A stretch of 16,653 nt of DNA from an uncultured Verrucomicrobiota bacterium (GTDB lineage: Bacteria; Verrucomicrobiota; Verrucomicrobiia; Limisphaerales; UBA9464). Below the pieces are notes generated by a model. That model was not told the DNA's origin, ran no database searches, and was given only the letters and a program-made list of their open reading frames with translations. Shown here in pieces: positions 5,447 through 14,554 of the stretch (within the stretch, counting starts at the first letter, position 1; the number at the start of each line of letters is the position of its first letter). The translations under genes and the position numbers were made by a program. The stretch is taken from the NCBI GenBank assembly GCA_903925515.1, contig CAIYFP010000311.1, forward strand, positions 1 through 16,653, given 5' to 3'.

Positions 5447-8098
5447 ATGGTGCAGCGCATGGCATTGTTGTGGGTGGGTGCCCTGTTTGTTGTCCTGTTC
5501 CCGGGCGCCCAGTCGGACGTGGTGGCGGACGAAGCCTATTCCAAGTCCATCAAGCCCCTGTTTCGCGATCGTTGCTGGGCATGCCATGGCGCGCTGCAAC
5601 ACAAGGCCGGGCTGCGGCTCGACACCGTCGCGGCGATGCTGAAGGGAGGCGATTCAGGCCCGGCCATCGTGCCGGGTGATTCCAAGCGAAGCCTTTTGGT
5701 CCATCGCATCACCACCGAGGACCCGGCCGAGCACATGCCACCGTTGCGTGAGGGCGTGTCGCTGGACTCCGAGGCCGTGGGATGGATTCGGGGCTGGATC
5801 GAGGCGGGTGCACCCGCGCCTGCGGACGAGGTTCCGGATGCCGATCCTCGGGGGCATTGGGCGTATCGCCCGCCTGCCCGCCCCGTGGTTCCGGCGTTGG
5901 CATCCGGGTCCGGGTTGGGGGCCATCGATGCCTTGCTGGAGACGGGAAGGCTCCGGGTTGGAATGGCTGCCCGGCCGGAGGCTCCGAGGGCCATGCTGAT
6001 CCGGAGATTGTTTGTGGACCTTGTTGGCATGCCGCCCTCGCCGGAGGAACGGGAGGCGGCGCTGGGGGATTCACGGCCGGACTGGTACGAGCGCTGGGTT
6101 GATCGCTTGCTTGCGGACCCGCGCCATGGCGAGCGCTGGGCACGCCATTGGATGGACGTGTGGCGGTACAGCGACGCATGGGGCCTTGGCGACCAGCTTC
6201 GGAACAGCCAGAGGCACATCCACCACTGGCGCGACTGGATCGTGGAGTCGTTGAACGCGAACGTCCCGTACGACGAGATGATCCGCTTGATGCTGGCTGC
6301 CGATGAATTGCACCCGGGGGATCCGGGCCGACTTCGTGCCACGGGCTTCCTTGCGAGGAACTTCTTCTTGTTCAACCGCAACCAATGGCTCGACGAGACC
6401 GTGGAGCATGTGTCGAAGGGTTTCCTTGGGCTGACGTTGAACTGCGCCAAGTGTCACGACCACAAGTACGACCCGATCCCGCAGGCGGACTTCTATCGCA
6501 TGCGCGCCTTCTTCGAGCCCTATCACGTGCGCATGGATGTCCGGCCCGGGGAACCGGACCTTTTGCGGGACGGCCTGCCGAGGGTGTACGACCGGGATCT
6601 TGCCAAGCCGACCTTCCGTTTCATCCGGGGCAACGAGGGCAGTCCGGACACGAACAGGGTGATCCAACCGGGAGTCCCCGCGTTCCTTTCGGGTCCTGCG
6701 CTGCCGATTGTCCGCGTCTCGCTCCCCGTCGAGGCGTTCCAGCCGGAACGCAACCCATGGGTGCTGGCGGCGCACGTGGAGGCTTCCATGGCGCGGTTGG
6801 CCGAGGCCACGCGGGTGCTTGCAGGGGAGGATTCCGGGGAGCCTCTCGAGCGCGAGGTACGCGAGCGGAGAATGGAGGCGGCGATGGCCGAGCATCATGC
6901 GGTGAACGCCCGCGCGGACTTCATGCGCGGCGAATGGATGGCGCATGGGGGGGACGTCACGGGCGGCCTGCGGATTGCGGCCGTCCATGCGGAGCGGCGC
7001 CACGCCGAGGCACGGGCCCGGCTTGCTGTCGCCGAGGCTGAGCAACGGCATGCGAAGGCCGAGGCCAGCAAGAAGGAAGGTGCCTTGAAGGAGCTGGAGG
7101 CGGCACGGAAGAAGGCTTCGGAGGCTGCCGCGAAGACCGCTTCAACGGTGGGGGACACGGAGCGTCCGACGACATTGGTTGGGTCGGCATGGACGCCCAC
7201 GCGGTTTCTTGACTCGACGAAGGACGACCCGGACCCGGGCTTCCCTTCGACGAGCACGGGGCGACGGAGCGCGTTGGCAAGGTGGATTGCGGACAAGAAC
7301 AACCCGCTGACGGCACGAGTCGCGGTCAACCATGTCTGGGCCCGCCACCTTGGGGCGCCGTTGGTGGCGTCGGTGTTTGACCTTGGGCGTAAGGGGACGC
7401 CGCCGACGAACCCGGCCTTGCTGGACTGGCTGGCGGCCGAGTTCATGGAGCACGGGTGGAGCCTGAGGCATCTCCATCGGGTGATCGTGCTTTCCGCTGC
7501 CTATCGCATGGACTCCTCGACGGCCGGGGCGGACGTCGAGATGGCGCGTGACCCCGACAACGAGCACGGGTGGCGTCGCGTGCCGATGCGGATGGAGGCG
7601 CAGGTGGTGAGGGATTCCATCCTGATGCATGCGGGCCAACTGGACCTTGCCCGGGGCGGCCCCTCGGTGCCGCCAGGCGCGCAGGAGTCGTCGCGACGTC
7701 GCAGCCTCTACTTTTATCATTCCAACAACGAGAGGAACCTGCTGCTGGCCACGTTTGACGACGCGTTGGTGAAGGAATGCTACCGGCGCGACGCGAGCAT
7801 CGTGCCACAGCAGGCGCTTGCGTTGATGAACGCGAGGGTCGTGAACGAGGCGGTCCCGTCGATTGCGGCGCGCATTGGCGTGCGGTCTGGGGCCACGGAC
7901 GAGGCGTACGTGCGCGAGGCGTTCCGCACGTTGCTGGGCTTCGAGCCGGGCGAGGCGGAGACGCGGGCCAGCCTTGCGGCGATGGATGCGTGGCGGAAGG
8001 GCATGCCGGGCGAGGAGCCCGGGCTGGCGTCCCGGCGTGCGCACGAGGGCATGGTTTGGGCGTTGTTGAACCACGGCGACTTCGTCACGGTGCGATGA
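5447..8098 (+). CDS. PSCyt1-PSCyt2-PSD1 (DUF1549/DUF1553) cytochrome-like protein
   Basis: The product (883 residues from this start) is exported: residues 1-26 form a signal peptide ending in DVVA. The PSCyt1 part follows with heme-type motif CWACH (43-47) and a HMPP stretch. A PSCyt2/DUF1549 domain (about 155-360) carries a second CxxCH motif, CAKCHDHKYDP (333-342). An Ala/Glu/Arg/Lys-rich helical insert covers about 440-565. The C-terminal PSD1/DUF1553 domain begins near the family motif PTRFLDSTKDDPDPGFPSTS and contains NHVWARHLGAPLV and GTPPTNPALLDWLA. The biochemical role of this family is not established; covalent heme binding is plausible from the motifs. An in-frame ATG at 5372 has a Shine-Dalgarno-like AAGGGGG before it, but it would bury the signal peptide behind 25 residues and no other gene here relies on such a site. 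ATG at 5459 is another option. The DUF1501 gene overlaps the stop codon. Confidence 0.92.
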   Translation: MVQRMALLWVGALFVVLFPGAQSDVVADEAYSKSIKPLFRDRCWACHGALQHKAGLRLDTVAAMLKGGDSGPAIVPGDSKRSLLVHRITTEDPAEHMPPLREGVSLDSEAVGWIRGWIEAGAPAPADEVPDADPRGHWAYRPPARPVVPALASGSGLGAIDALLETGRLRVGMAARPEAPRAMLIRRLFVDLVGMPPSPEEREAALGDSRPDWYERWVDRLLADPRHGERWARHWMDVWRYSDAWGLGDQLRNSQRHIHHWRDWIVESLNANVPYDEMIRLMLAADELHPGDPGRLRATGFLARNFFLFNRNQWLDETVEHVSKGFLGLTLNCAKCHDHKYDPIPQADFYRMRAFFEPYHVRMDVRPGEPDLLRDGLPRVYDRDLAKPTFRFIRGNEGSPDTNRVIQPGVPAFLSGPALPIVRVSLPVEAFQPERNPWVLAAHVEASMARLAEATRVLAGEDSGEPLEREVRERRMEAAMAEHHAVNARADFMRGEWMAHGGDVTGGLRIAAVHAERRHAEARARLAVAEAEQRHAKAEASKKEGALKELEAARKKASEAAAKTASTVGDTERPTTLVGSAWTPTRFLDSTKDDPDPGFPSTSTGRRSALARWIADKNNPLTARVAVNHVWARHLGAPLVASVFDLGRKGTPPTNPALLDWLAAEFMEHGWSLRHLHRVIVLSAAYRMDSSTAGADVEMARDPDNEHGWRRVPMRMEAQVVRDSILMHAGQLDLARGGPSVPPGAQESSRRRSLYFYHSNNERNLLLATFDDALVKECYRRDASIVPQQALALMNARVVNEAVPSIAARIGVRSGATDEAYVREAFRTLLGFEPGEAETRASLAAMDAWRKGMPGEEPGLASRRAHEGMVWALLNHGDFVTVR

Positions 8099-9570
8099 GC
8101 GTCATGAATCCACCCCTTCGAGAACAAGGATCCGTCGCGACAACGCGACGCATGTTCCTTGCGGACCTTGGCATGGGATTCACGGGCCTTGCGTTGGGGG
8201 CGACGTTGGCGCGCGACGGCGTGGTGCGGGCATCGGAGACGGGGTGGCTTCCGCCCGATGGACGCCCGCATCTTCGGCCGCGCGCGAGGAGCGTGATCTG
8301 GCTCTTCATGAATGGCGGGGTGAGCCATCTGGAGAGCTTTGATCCCAAGCCGATGCTGAACGTGCATGCGGGCAAGACGATCGCCCAGACGCCATTCGCG
8401 CACGTGCAGGACCCGAAGCGGCTGGCGATCGAGCGGCTTGTCGTGCCGGACGCAAATGGCAACCAACGCAATGTCCTGTACCCCCTCCAGGTGGGGTTCC
8501 GTAGGCACGGGAAGGCCGGGATCGAGGTTAGCGACTGGTTCCCCCACGTCGGCCGTCACGCGGACCGCATCGCGTTCGTGAGGTCGATGTGGACGACGGA
8601 CAGCAACCACGGCGCGCAGACCCAGTTCCATTCGGGGCGTCACCAGAACGACGGCGACTTCCCCACGTTGGGCGCATGGGTCCACTACGGGCTGGGCTCG
8701 CTCAACGAGAACCTCCCGCAGTTCATTTCCATCGGGACCCGCGAGTACTGGAACAAACGTGATGGCCACTACCTTGGCCCGGCGCACGACGCGGTGCCCT
8801 TGCGCATCGACCCGTCGAACCCCCTGGACTTCGGGACGCACGAGGGCTCATGGACGGCGTCGGACCGCCGGACGGGCCTTGAGCTGGCGCGGACGCTGAA
8901 CGGGCTTCGCGGCGTGGAGTACCCGGGCGACCCGGCCATCGCCGCGCGGCTGGCCTCGTATGACCTTGCGTACCGGATGCAGATGTCGGTCCCGGACGTC
9001 GTGGACTTCTCGCGGGAGACGGCGGAGACGAAGGCGATGTACGGGATCGACGAGCCGCATTGCCGCGACCTTGCGCGGCAGTTGCTGGCGGCGCGGCGCC
9101 TTGTGGAGCGCGGCGTGCGGTTCGTCCAGATCCAGCATGGCGGCGGCGGCGCGGGCGCGTGGGATGCGCATTCCGGGTTGAAGGCGAACCATGAGGGCCT
9201 TGCGCGCGCGGTGGACCAGCCGATTGGGGCGTTGCTGGCCGACCTTGGGCGGCGGGGGCTTCTTGACGAGACGCTGGTCGTGTTCGCCACGGAGTTTGGG
9301 CGTACGCCCGGCACGCAGGGCGCGGATGGCCGGGACCATCACATCTTCGGGTTCAGCGTGTGGATGGCGGGGGGCGGGGTGCGCGGCGGGGTGGTTCATG
9401 GCGCGACGGACGAGATCGGGTTTCATGCCGTGGAGGACAGGCATTACGTGACGGACATCCATGCGACGATCCTGCACCAGCTCGGCCTGGATTCGCGTCG
9501 GCTGGAGGTGCCCGGCCGCAAGCGTCTTGAGATCGACCATGGCCGGGTGATCCGGGAAATCCTTGCGTGA
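8095..9570 (+). CDS. DUF1501 family protein with twin-arginine signal
   Basis: The 491-residue product begins with a Tat-type signal (TTRRMFLADLG, Arg18-Arg19, then a Gly/Ala/Leu-rich stretch to about residue 46), so it is likely exported folded. The rest fits DUF1501, a family related to the sulfatase/alkaline-phosphatase fold: WLFMNGGVSHLESFDPKP (69-86), WDAHSGLKANHEGLA (356-370), ATEFGRTPGTQG (398-409) and GRDHHIFGFSVWMAGGG (412-428). The His and Asp residues in these motifs are candidate metal ligands, but no substrate is known for the family. The ATG at 8095 overlaps the TGA of the PSD1 gene (ATGA), which indicates translational coupling; the frame stays open further upstream but only inside the PSD1 gene. 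The pairing of PSD1 and DUF1501 genes is a recurrent PVC-group arrangement, so the two products probably act together outside the cytoplasm. Confidence 0.92.
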   Translation: MSVMNPPLREQGSVATTRRMFLADLGMGFTGLALGATLARDGVVRASETGWLPPDGRPHLRPRARSVIWLFMNGGVSHLESFDPKPMLNVHAGKTIAQTPFAHVQDPKRLAIERLVVPDANGNQRNVLYPLQVGFRRHGKAGIEVSDWFPHVGRHADRIAFVRSMWTTDSNHGAQTQFHSGRHQNDGDFPTLGAWVHYGLGSLNENLPQFISIGTREYWNKRDGHYLGPAHDAVPLRIDPSNPLDFGTHEGSWTASDRRTGLELARTLNGLRGVEYPGDPAIAARLASYDLAYRMQMSVPDVVDFSRETAETKAMYGIDEPHCRDLARQLLAARRLVERGVRFVQIQHGGGGAGAWDAHSGLKANHEGLARAVDQPIGALLADLGRRGLLDETLVVFATEFGRTPGTQGADGRDHHIFGFSVWMAGGGVRGGVVHGATDEIGFHAVEDRHYVTDIHATILHQLGLDSRRLEVPGRKRLEIDHGRVIREILA

Positions 9571-9634
9571 GCCTTCCGGCGGCCCGGTGGGCGGGCAAAC
9601 AAATGCTCCAAATCGGGCGCCATGTCCGGTACCC

Positions 9635-10501
<867 letters not shown>

Positions 10502-10521
10502 GAGCTGGCGAGCCGTTGCCC

Positions 10522-11967
10522 ATGGGGTTGATGCGATGGCTTGCAGGGATCGCATGGCTTGCTGGGGCATGGCCGCGGGCCTCCGACGTCCTTCCCGGGT
10601 TTGACGTCACCCTGCCCGAGGGGCGTGTTGGATGGAGCGCGCTGCATGACATCGGCTCGGTTTCGGCCGGGGCCGGCGCGGAACTGCCCTGAGGACGTTC
10701 CGTTGTGGATGCATGTGCGCATCCGTTCGGATGCCACGGGGCCCGCGCAGGTCGTCTTCTTCCAGGCAAGCCCGTCGGAGGAGCGGTCGGTCCGGTTTCA
10801 TGCAAAAGGTGGCGAATGGAGGGACCTGCGCGTGCCGGTTCCGCCATGGGGCGAGGGAATGCGGCTTCGACTGGATCCACCCGGCGCCTCGCGGACGTGT
10901 CTGGTGGCCGGGATCCGGTTTGACCGGCGCCCACGGCTTGATGAGCCAGCGTGGCCGAGGCCGTCCGGGGAAAAGTGGGTGCGGCGGGCCCAGGTGAGGT
11001 CGGGGGATTTCGAGTGGGTCCAAGGCCCGGGCATGGGCCAGTTCGAGGTGCATGTCGCGGGCGAGCCGATGGCGACAGGGCATGACCGGCTGGAGCTTGG
11101 GCATCGGGCATGAGCGGCGTCCGGCGTTGGCGCCGCTGGTGCTGGGGCAACCCGAGGCGAACGTGGCGGACGCGATCCGGGAGGGGAGGCGGATCGTGGA
11201 GGGTTTTGGGGTGGATGGAGCGTTGCGATACCGGGCGCCTGCGGCTGGGCCAGACCTCGGCCGGACGCATGGGACCACGGAGGCGAACGGGCTGGTGGGC
11301 GCGGCGGTGGCCCGATTGCTGGAATGGGCGGCCTTCACGAGGGACGCGGGCTTGAAGGAGGACGGGCTGCGCCTGCTACGCGGGCTGCGGAGGTTTGGCG
11401 GGACGGTCCCGCGCGGGGCGCAGGCATGGGAGGTGCCCTTGCACACGCCGGACATCCTCGCGAGCGCGCAGATGATTCGGGCATGGACGCCGGGGCACGA
11501 GCTGACGAGGGACGCGGGGTTCATTGGGGAGGCGCGGCAATAGGCATGGACGGGGGTGCCGTTCGAGTACTTGACGCAGCCGGTTCCGGGGCCCGCGGGG
11601 GTGTATGGGACGGTGCCGGTGCTGGGCGCGACGCAGTTCATCGCGCCGGGGCGCGAGGGAATGTTGCCGGACAGCTATGACCTGAGGGCGCATGCGCCGG
11701 ACCCGGTGCCGATCCATCCCGCGACCTTGTTTCCGGAGGCCATGCAGGCGCTGGGCGAGCCCGCGATGTTCGACCTGCGCCGGCTGGGGCGGCTTGGCTG
11801 GATCGTCCATGCCCCGGGGCCGGTGCGGGTGGAGGGTCGCAGCGTGGTCCCCGACGAGGTGGGGCGCTGGGATGCGGCGACGGGGCAGGCTGGTGCTGGT
11901 CCTGCGTGGCCGGCCGACGGTGGAGTTGCGGCGCGGGCGTCGAGGGCGGGTCAGTCCCGGAAGTTGA
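10522..11967 (+). pseudogene. Decayed gene for a secreted ~480-residue protein
   Basis: One ancestral reading frame is spread over three frames. It begins with a signal peptide (MGLMRWLAGIAWLAGAWP, ATG 10522). It shifts at a CCC run (10687-10689), a GGG run (11099-11101) and a GGGG run (11882-11885). Removing one base from each run restores a continuous frame, for example AELP|EDVPLW, LELG|IGHERRP and AATG|RLVLVL. An in-frame TAG at 11541-11543 interrupts GEARQ-stop-AWTGVPF, where a Trp codon TGG is the likely ancestor. The repaired product would have about 480 residues: a beta-rich N-terminal half, then a helical part (EANGLVGAAVARLLEWAAF, VPRGAQAWEVPLHTPDILA) that recalls alpha/alpha-toroid carbohydrate enzymes, then a beta-rich end. 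I cannot name the family with confidence. It starts 20 bases after the FAH-family gene, so it was probably the last gene of that transcript. Its 3' end overlaps yajQ by 17 bases. Confidence 0.82.
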
Positions 11968-12436
11968 CGAAGGAGAGCGCGACGGGGAAGTCGTGCTCGC
12001 GGACGGCGGCGATGACGGCCTGGAGGTCGTCACGGTTCTTGCCGGTGACGCGGAGCTCGTCGCCTTGGATGGCGGCGGTGACCTTGATGCCGAGGCCGCG
12101 GATGAACTGGGAGATTTCCTTGGCTTGGGCGCCCTCGATGCCCTGCTTGATCTTGATGACCTGCCTTGCATGGCCGAGGGGGGACAGCTCGGCCTCGCCT
12201 TGGTCGATGCTCTTCATGCTGATGCCGCGCTTGGCGAGCTTGGCGACGGTGAGCTCGACGAGGGCGCGCATCTTGAAGGCGTCGGGTGCGCGGAGCTTCA
12301 CCTCGGTTTTTTCGAGGACGATCTCGGCGCCGGAGCCCTTGAAGTCGAAGCGGCTGAGGAGCTCCTTCTGGGCTTGGTTGATGGCGTTCTCGATCTCCAT
12401 CGAGTTGACCTTGGAAACGATGTCGAAGCTGGGCAT
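11951..12436 (-). CDS. yajQ: YajQ family nucleotide-binding protein
   Basis: The 161-residue product matches YajQ (DUF520) from end to end: start MPSFDIVSKV, then NAINQAQKELLSRFDFKG (18-35), KMRALVELTVAKLAKRGIS (55-73), KEISQFIRGLGIKVTAAIQG (106-125) and the closing VTGKNRDDLQAVIA (130-143) with SFVNFRD at the end. Length is that of the family. YajQ proteins have two ferredoxin-like RNP-type folds; some have been shown to bind cyclic di-GMP and to act with transcription factors, while the role in most bacteria is unclear. The gene lies 44 bases downstream of speA on the same strand and is probably co-transcribed with it. Its stop lies inside the 3' end of the convergent pseudogene. No Shine-Dalgarno precedes the ATG. 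Confidence 0.93.
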   Translation of the reverse strand: MPSFDIVSKVNSMEIENAINQAQKELLSRFDFKGSGAEIVLEKTEVKLRAPDAFKMRALVELTVAKLAKRGISMKSIDQGEAELSPLGHARQVIKIKQGIEGAQAKEISQFIRGLGIKVTAAIQGDELRVTGKNRDDLQAVIAAVREHDFPVALSFVNFRD

Positions 12437-12480
12437 GAGGGATGCGGGTGTGGGGTGGGGGTGAGGGATGCGGCGCGGGT

Positions 12481-14418
12481 TCAGGTGAGGTAGGTGTAGT
12501 CCTCGAGTCCGCGCTCGTACTCGTCGAGGAGGCGCATGGCCTCGTTGGGCTTGAGGCGGTCCGACTTGATGGCGGCGTCCACCTGGGCCTTCATCTGGCG
12601 CTTGAGCTCGTTGACGTCGTACTGAACCTCGGTGAGGGAGTCGCGGATCTTGTCGCCGTCGATGACCTCCTCGATGTAGTAGCCTGCGGGCTCGTCTGGC
12701 TCGAGGAAGACATGGACCTCGTTGACGCGGCCGAAGAGGTTGTGGAGGTCGCCCATGATGTCTTGATAGGCGCCCATGAGGAAGAACCCGAGGAGGTAGG
12801 GCTCGCCGTCGCCGTTGGGCTTGATGGGGTGGAGGGGGAGGGTGTCGCGCACGTCGCGGAGGTCCACGAACTTGTTGATCTGGCCGTCGGAGTCGCAGGT
12901 GATGTCCACAAGGGTGGTTTCGCGGGTGGGACGTTCGCCGAGGCGATGGACGGGCATGATGGGGAAGAGCTGGCCCAAGGCCCAGTGGTCGAGGAGCGAC
13001 TGGAAGACGGAGAAGTTGCAGAGGTACTGGTCGCCGAGGGAGTCCTCGAGGTGGCGGATTTCCTCGGGGATGTAGGACTGGCCGTGGAAGCTGGCGACGA
13101 CGGCCTGGCTGATTTCCCAGTAGAGGCACTCGATCTTGGCCTTGTCGGGCAGCTCGAGCATCCCGAGCGTGAACATCTGGTGGGCATCCTCCTTCCGTTC
13201 GAGGGCGTCGTGCCATGCCTCCAGCTTGTTGAGTCGGGGCAGTTGATCGCGGATTTCGAGGAGTTCGCGCACAAGGCGGTGCTCTTCGGGGCCGTACTGG
13301 AGCGCGGCCTGCTGGCGGGTCTTGTCGATGGTGCCGAACACCTCGACAACGAGCACGGAGTGATGGGCGACCAAGGCGCGGCCGGACTCGGAGACGATGT
13401 CGGGATGGGGCACGGCCTCCGCGTTGCAGACGTCGGCGATGTAATAGACGATGTCGTTGGTGTATTCCTGGAGGGTGTAGTTGGTGGAGGAGTCGAAGGC
13501 GGAGCGCGAGCCGTCGTAGTCCACGCCAAGGCCGCCGCCAACGTCGAGGAACTCGATGGGGAACCCCATCTTGTGGAGCTTGGCGTAGAAGCGCGCGGCC
13601 TCCTGGACGGCCTTCTTGACGGTGAGGATGTCGGGGACCTGGGAGCCGATGTGAAAGTGGAGGAGGCGGAAGCAATGGGCGAGGCCCTCGGCCTTGAGGA
13701 GGTTGGAGGCGGCGAGAAGGTCGGAAGTGGAAAGGCCGAACTTGGCGTTCTCGCCGCCGCTCTCGGCCCACTTGCCGGCGCCCTTGCTCATGAGGCGGGC
13801 GCGAATGCCGATCATGGGCTCGACGCCGACGGCGCGTGAGACGGCGATGATGTGGCGAAGCTCCTCGAGCTTCTCGACGACCATGATGACCTTCTTGCCG
13901 AGCTTGATGCCGTGGAGGGCGAGCTTGATGAAGGCGGCGTCCTTGTAGCCGTTGCAGATGATGAGGGAGCCGGGCTGGTCTTGCAGGGCCATGCCGGCGA
14001 ACAGCTCCGGCTTGCTGCCGACCTCGAGCCCGAAGGCGTAGGGCTTGCCGGCGTCGAGGATTTCCTCAACGACCTCCCGGAGCTGGTTGACCTTGATGGG
14101 GAAGACGCCCCGGTACGCGCCCCGGTAGCCGTACTCGGCGATGGACGCGCGGAAGGCCTCGTTCAAGGCAACGACGCGGTGGCGCAGGATGTCTTGGAAC
14201 CGGACGAGCAGCGGGTACTTCAGGTTTCGCGCGCGGGCTTCCGCGGCGACGTCCATGAGGTCCACCTCGACGCCGTTTTGCAGGGGTTTTGCGACGACGT
14301 GGCCCTCCTCGTTCACGTCGAAGTACCCGGCTCCCCAACGGTCCACGTTGTACAGGCTGCGGGACGCCGCGATGTCCCAGCCCCCTTGGGGCGCGGACGC
14401 GCTCTTGGATTCGCTCAT
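12481..14418 (-). CDS. speA: Biosynthetic arginine decarboxylase SpeA
   Basis: SpeA converts arginine to agmatine and CO2 with pyridoxal phosphate, the first step of the agmatine route to putrescine. The 645-residue product is close to E. coli SpeA in length. Visible active-site parts are the PLP lysine in GVFPIKVNQ (Lys109), LLHFHIGSQ (252-260, His256), the Gly-rich phosphate loop VGGGLGVDYDG (293-303), ESGRALVAHH (344-353) and the catalytic Cys in DITCDSDGQ (Cys508). A C-terminal helical part (about 590-645) completes the family architecture. I chose ATG at 14418 because family similarity (WDIAASRSLYNVDRWGAGYF) begins about 14 residues later; the open frame continues upstream to 14622, but those residues are Pro/Arg-rich and cross the intergenic region. 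yajQ follows after 44 bases. The prolyl oligopeptidase gene is divergent. Confidence 0.97.
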   Translation of the reverse strand: MSESKSASAPQGGWDIAASRSLYNVDRWGAGYFDVNEEGHVVAKPLQNGVEVDLMDVAAEARARNLKYPLLVRFQDILRHRVVALNEAFRASIAEYGYRGAYRGVFPIKVNQLREVVEEILDAGKPYAFGLEVGSKPELFAGMALQDQPGSLIICNGYKDAAFIKLALHGIKLGKKVIMVVEKLEELRHIIAVSRAVGVEPMIGIRARLMSKGAGKWAESGGENAKFGLSTSDLLAASNLLKAEGLAHCFRLLHFHIGSQVPDILTVKKAVQEAARFYAKLHKMGFPIEFLDVGGGLGVDYDGSRSAFDSSTNYTLQEYTNDIVYYIADVCNAEAVPHPDIVSESGRALVAHHSVLVVEVFGTIDKTRQQAALQYGPEEHRLVRELLEIRDQLPRLNKLEAWHDALERKEDAHQMFTLGMLELPDKAKIECLYWEISQAVVASFHGQSYIPEEIRHLEDSLGDQYLCNFSVFQSLLDHWALGQLFPIMPVHRLGERPTRETTLVDITCDSDGQINKFVDLRDVRDTLPLHPIKPNGDGEPYLLGFFLMGAYQDIMGDLHNLFGRVNEVHVFLEPDEPAGYYIEEVIDGDKIRDSLTEVQYDVNELKRQMKAQVDAAIKSDRLKPNEAMRLLDEYERGLEDYTYLT

Positions 14419-14441
14419 TTCTCGGAAAACACGCGGGGCGC

Positions 14442-14469
14442 ACTCTAGGAATCGAGTTGGCAGATTCAA
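14442..14469 (-). promoter_or_regulatory. Possible sigma70-type promoter for speA-yajQ
   Basis: Read on the minus strand, TTGAAT (plus positions 14464-14469) and TAGAGT (14442-14447) are separated by 16 bases; each matches four of six consensus positions. The leader to the speA ATG would be short, near 17 bases. The call is weak because such half-matches occur by chance. The 136-base divergent gap (14419-14554) must hold the promoters for both speA and the oligopeptidase gene; I see no clear one in the plus direction. Confidence 0.3.
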
Positions 14470-14554
14470 GGATCGCGTTGGGGGACCTGCGATGTGGCCG
14501 GGCGCGTCCGGCGCGCAGGGTTGAAATCCGGGACGCCCTCCGCAGAGTGGGCGC

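Noticed and set aside
7777..8094. Upstream extension of the DUF1501 frame
   Set aside because: This part lies inside the PSD1 gene, has no family similarity, and the Tat signal with its start at 8095 fits well.
10541..11113. Pieces of the broken region as separate small genes
   Set aside because: Each piece ends within a few codons of a point where the next frame continues the same protein, so a single decayed gene explains them better.
10522..11967. Programmed ribosomal frameshifting in the broken gene
   Set aside because: Three shifts at unrelated short runs plus an in-frame TAG do not match a known slippery-site arrangement; decay or base errors are simpler.
12442..13839. Plus-strand open frame of 465 codons opposite speA
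   Set aside because: It is the complement of a highly conserved gene and is dominated by Val, Gly, Glu, Asp and Leu without domain motifs, as expected for an antisense shadow.
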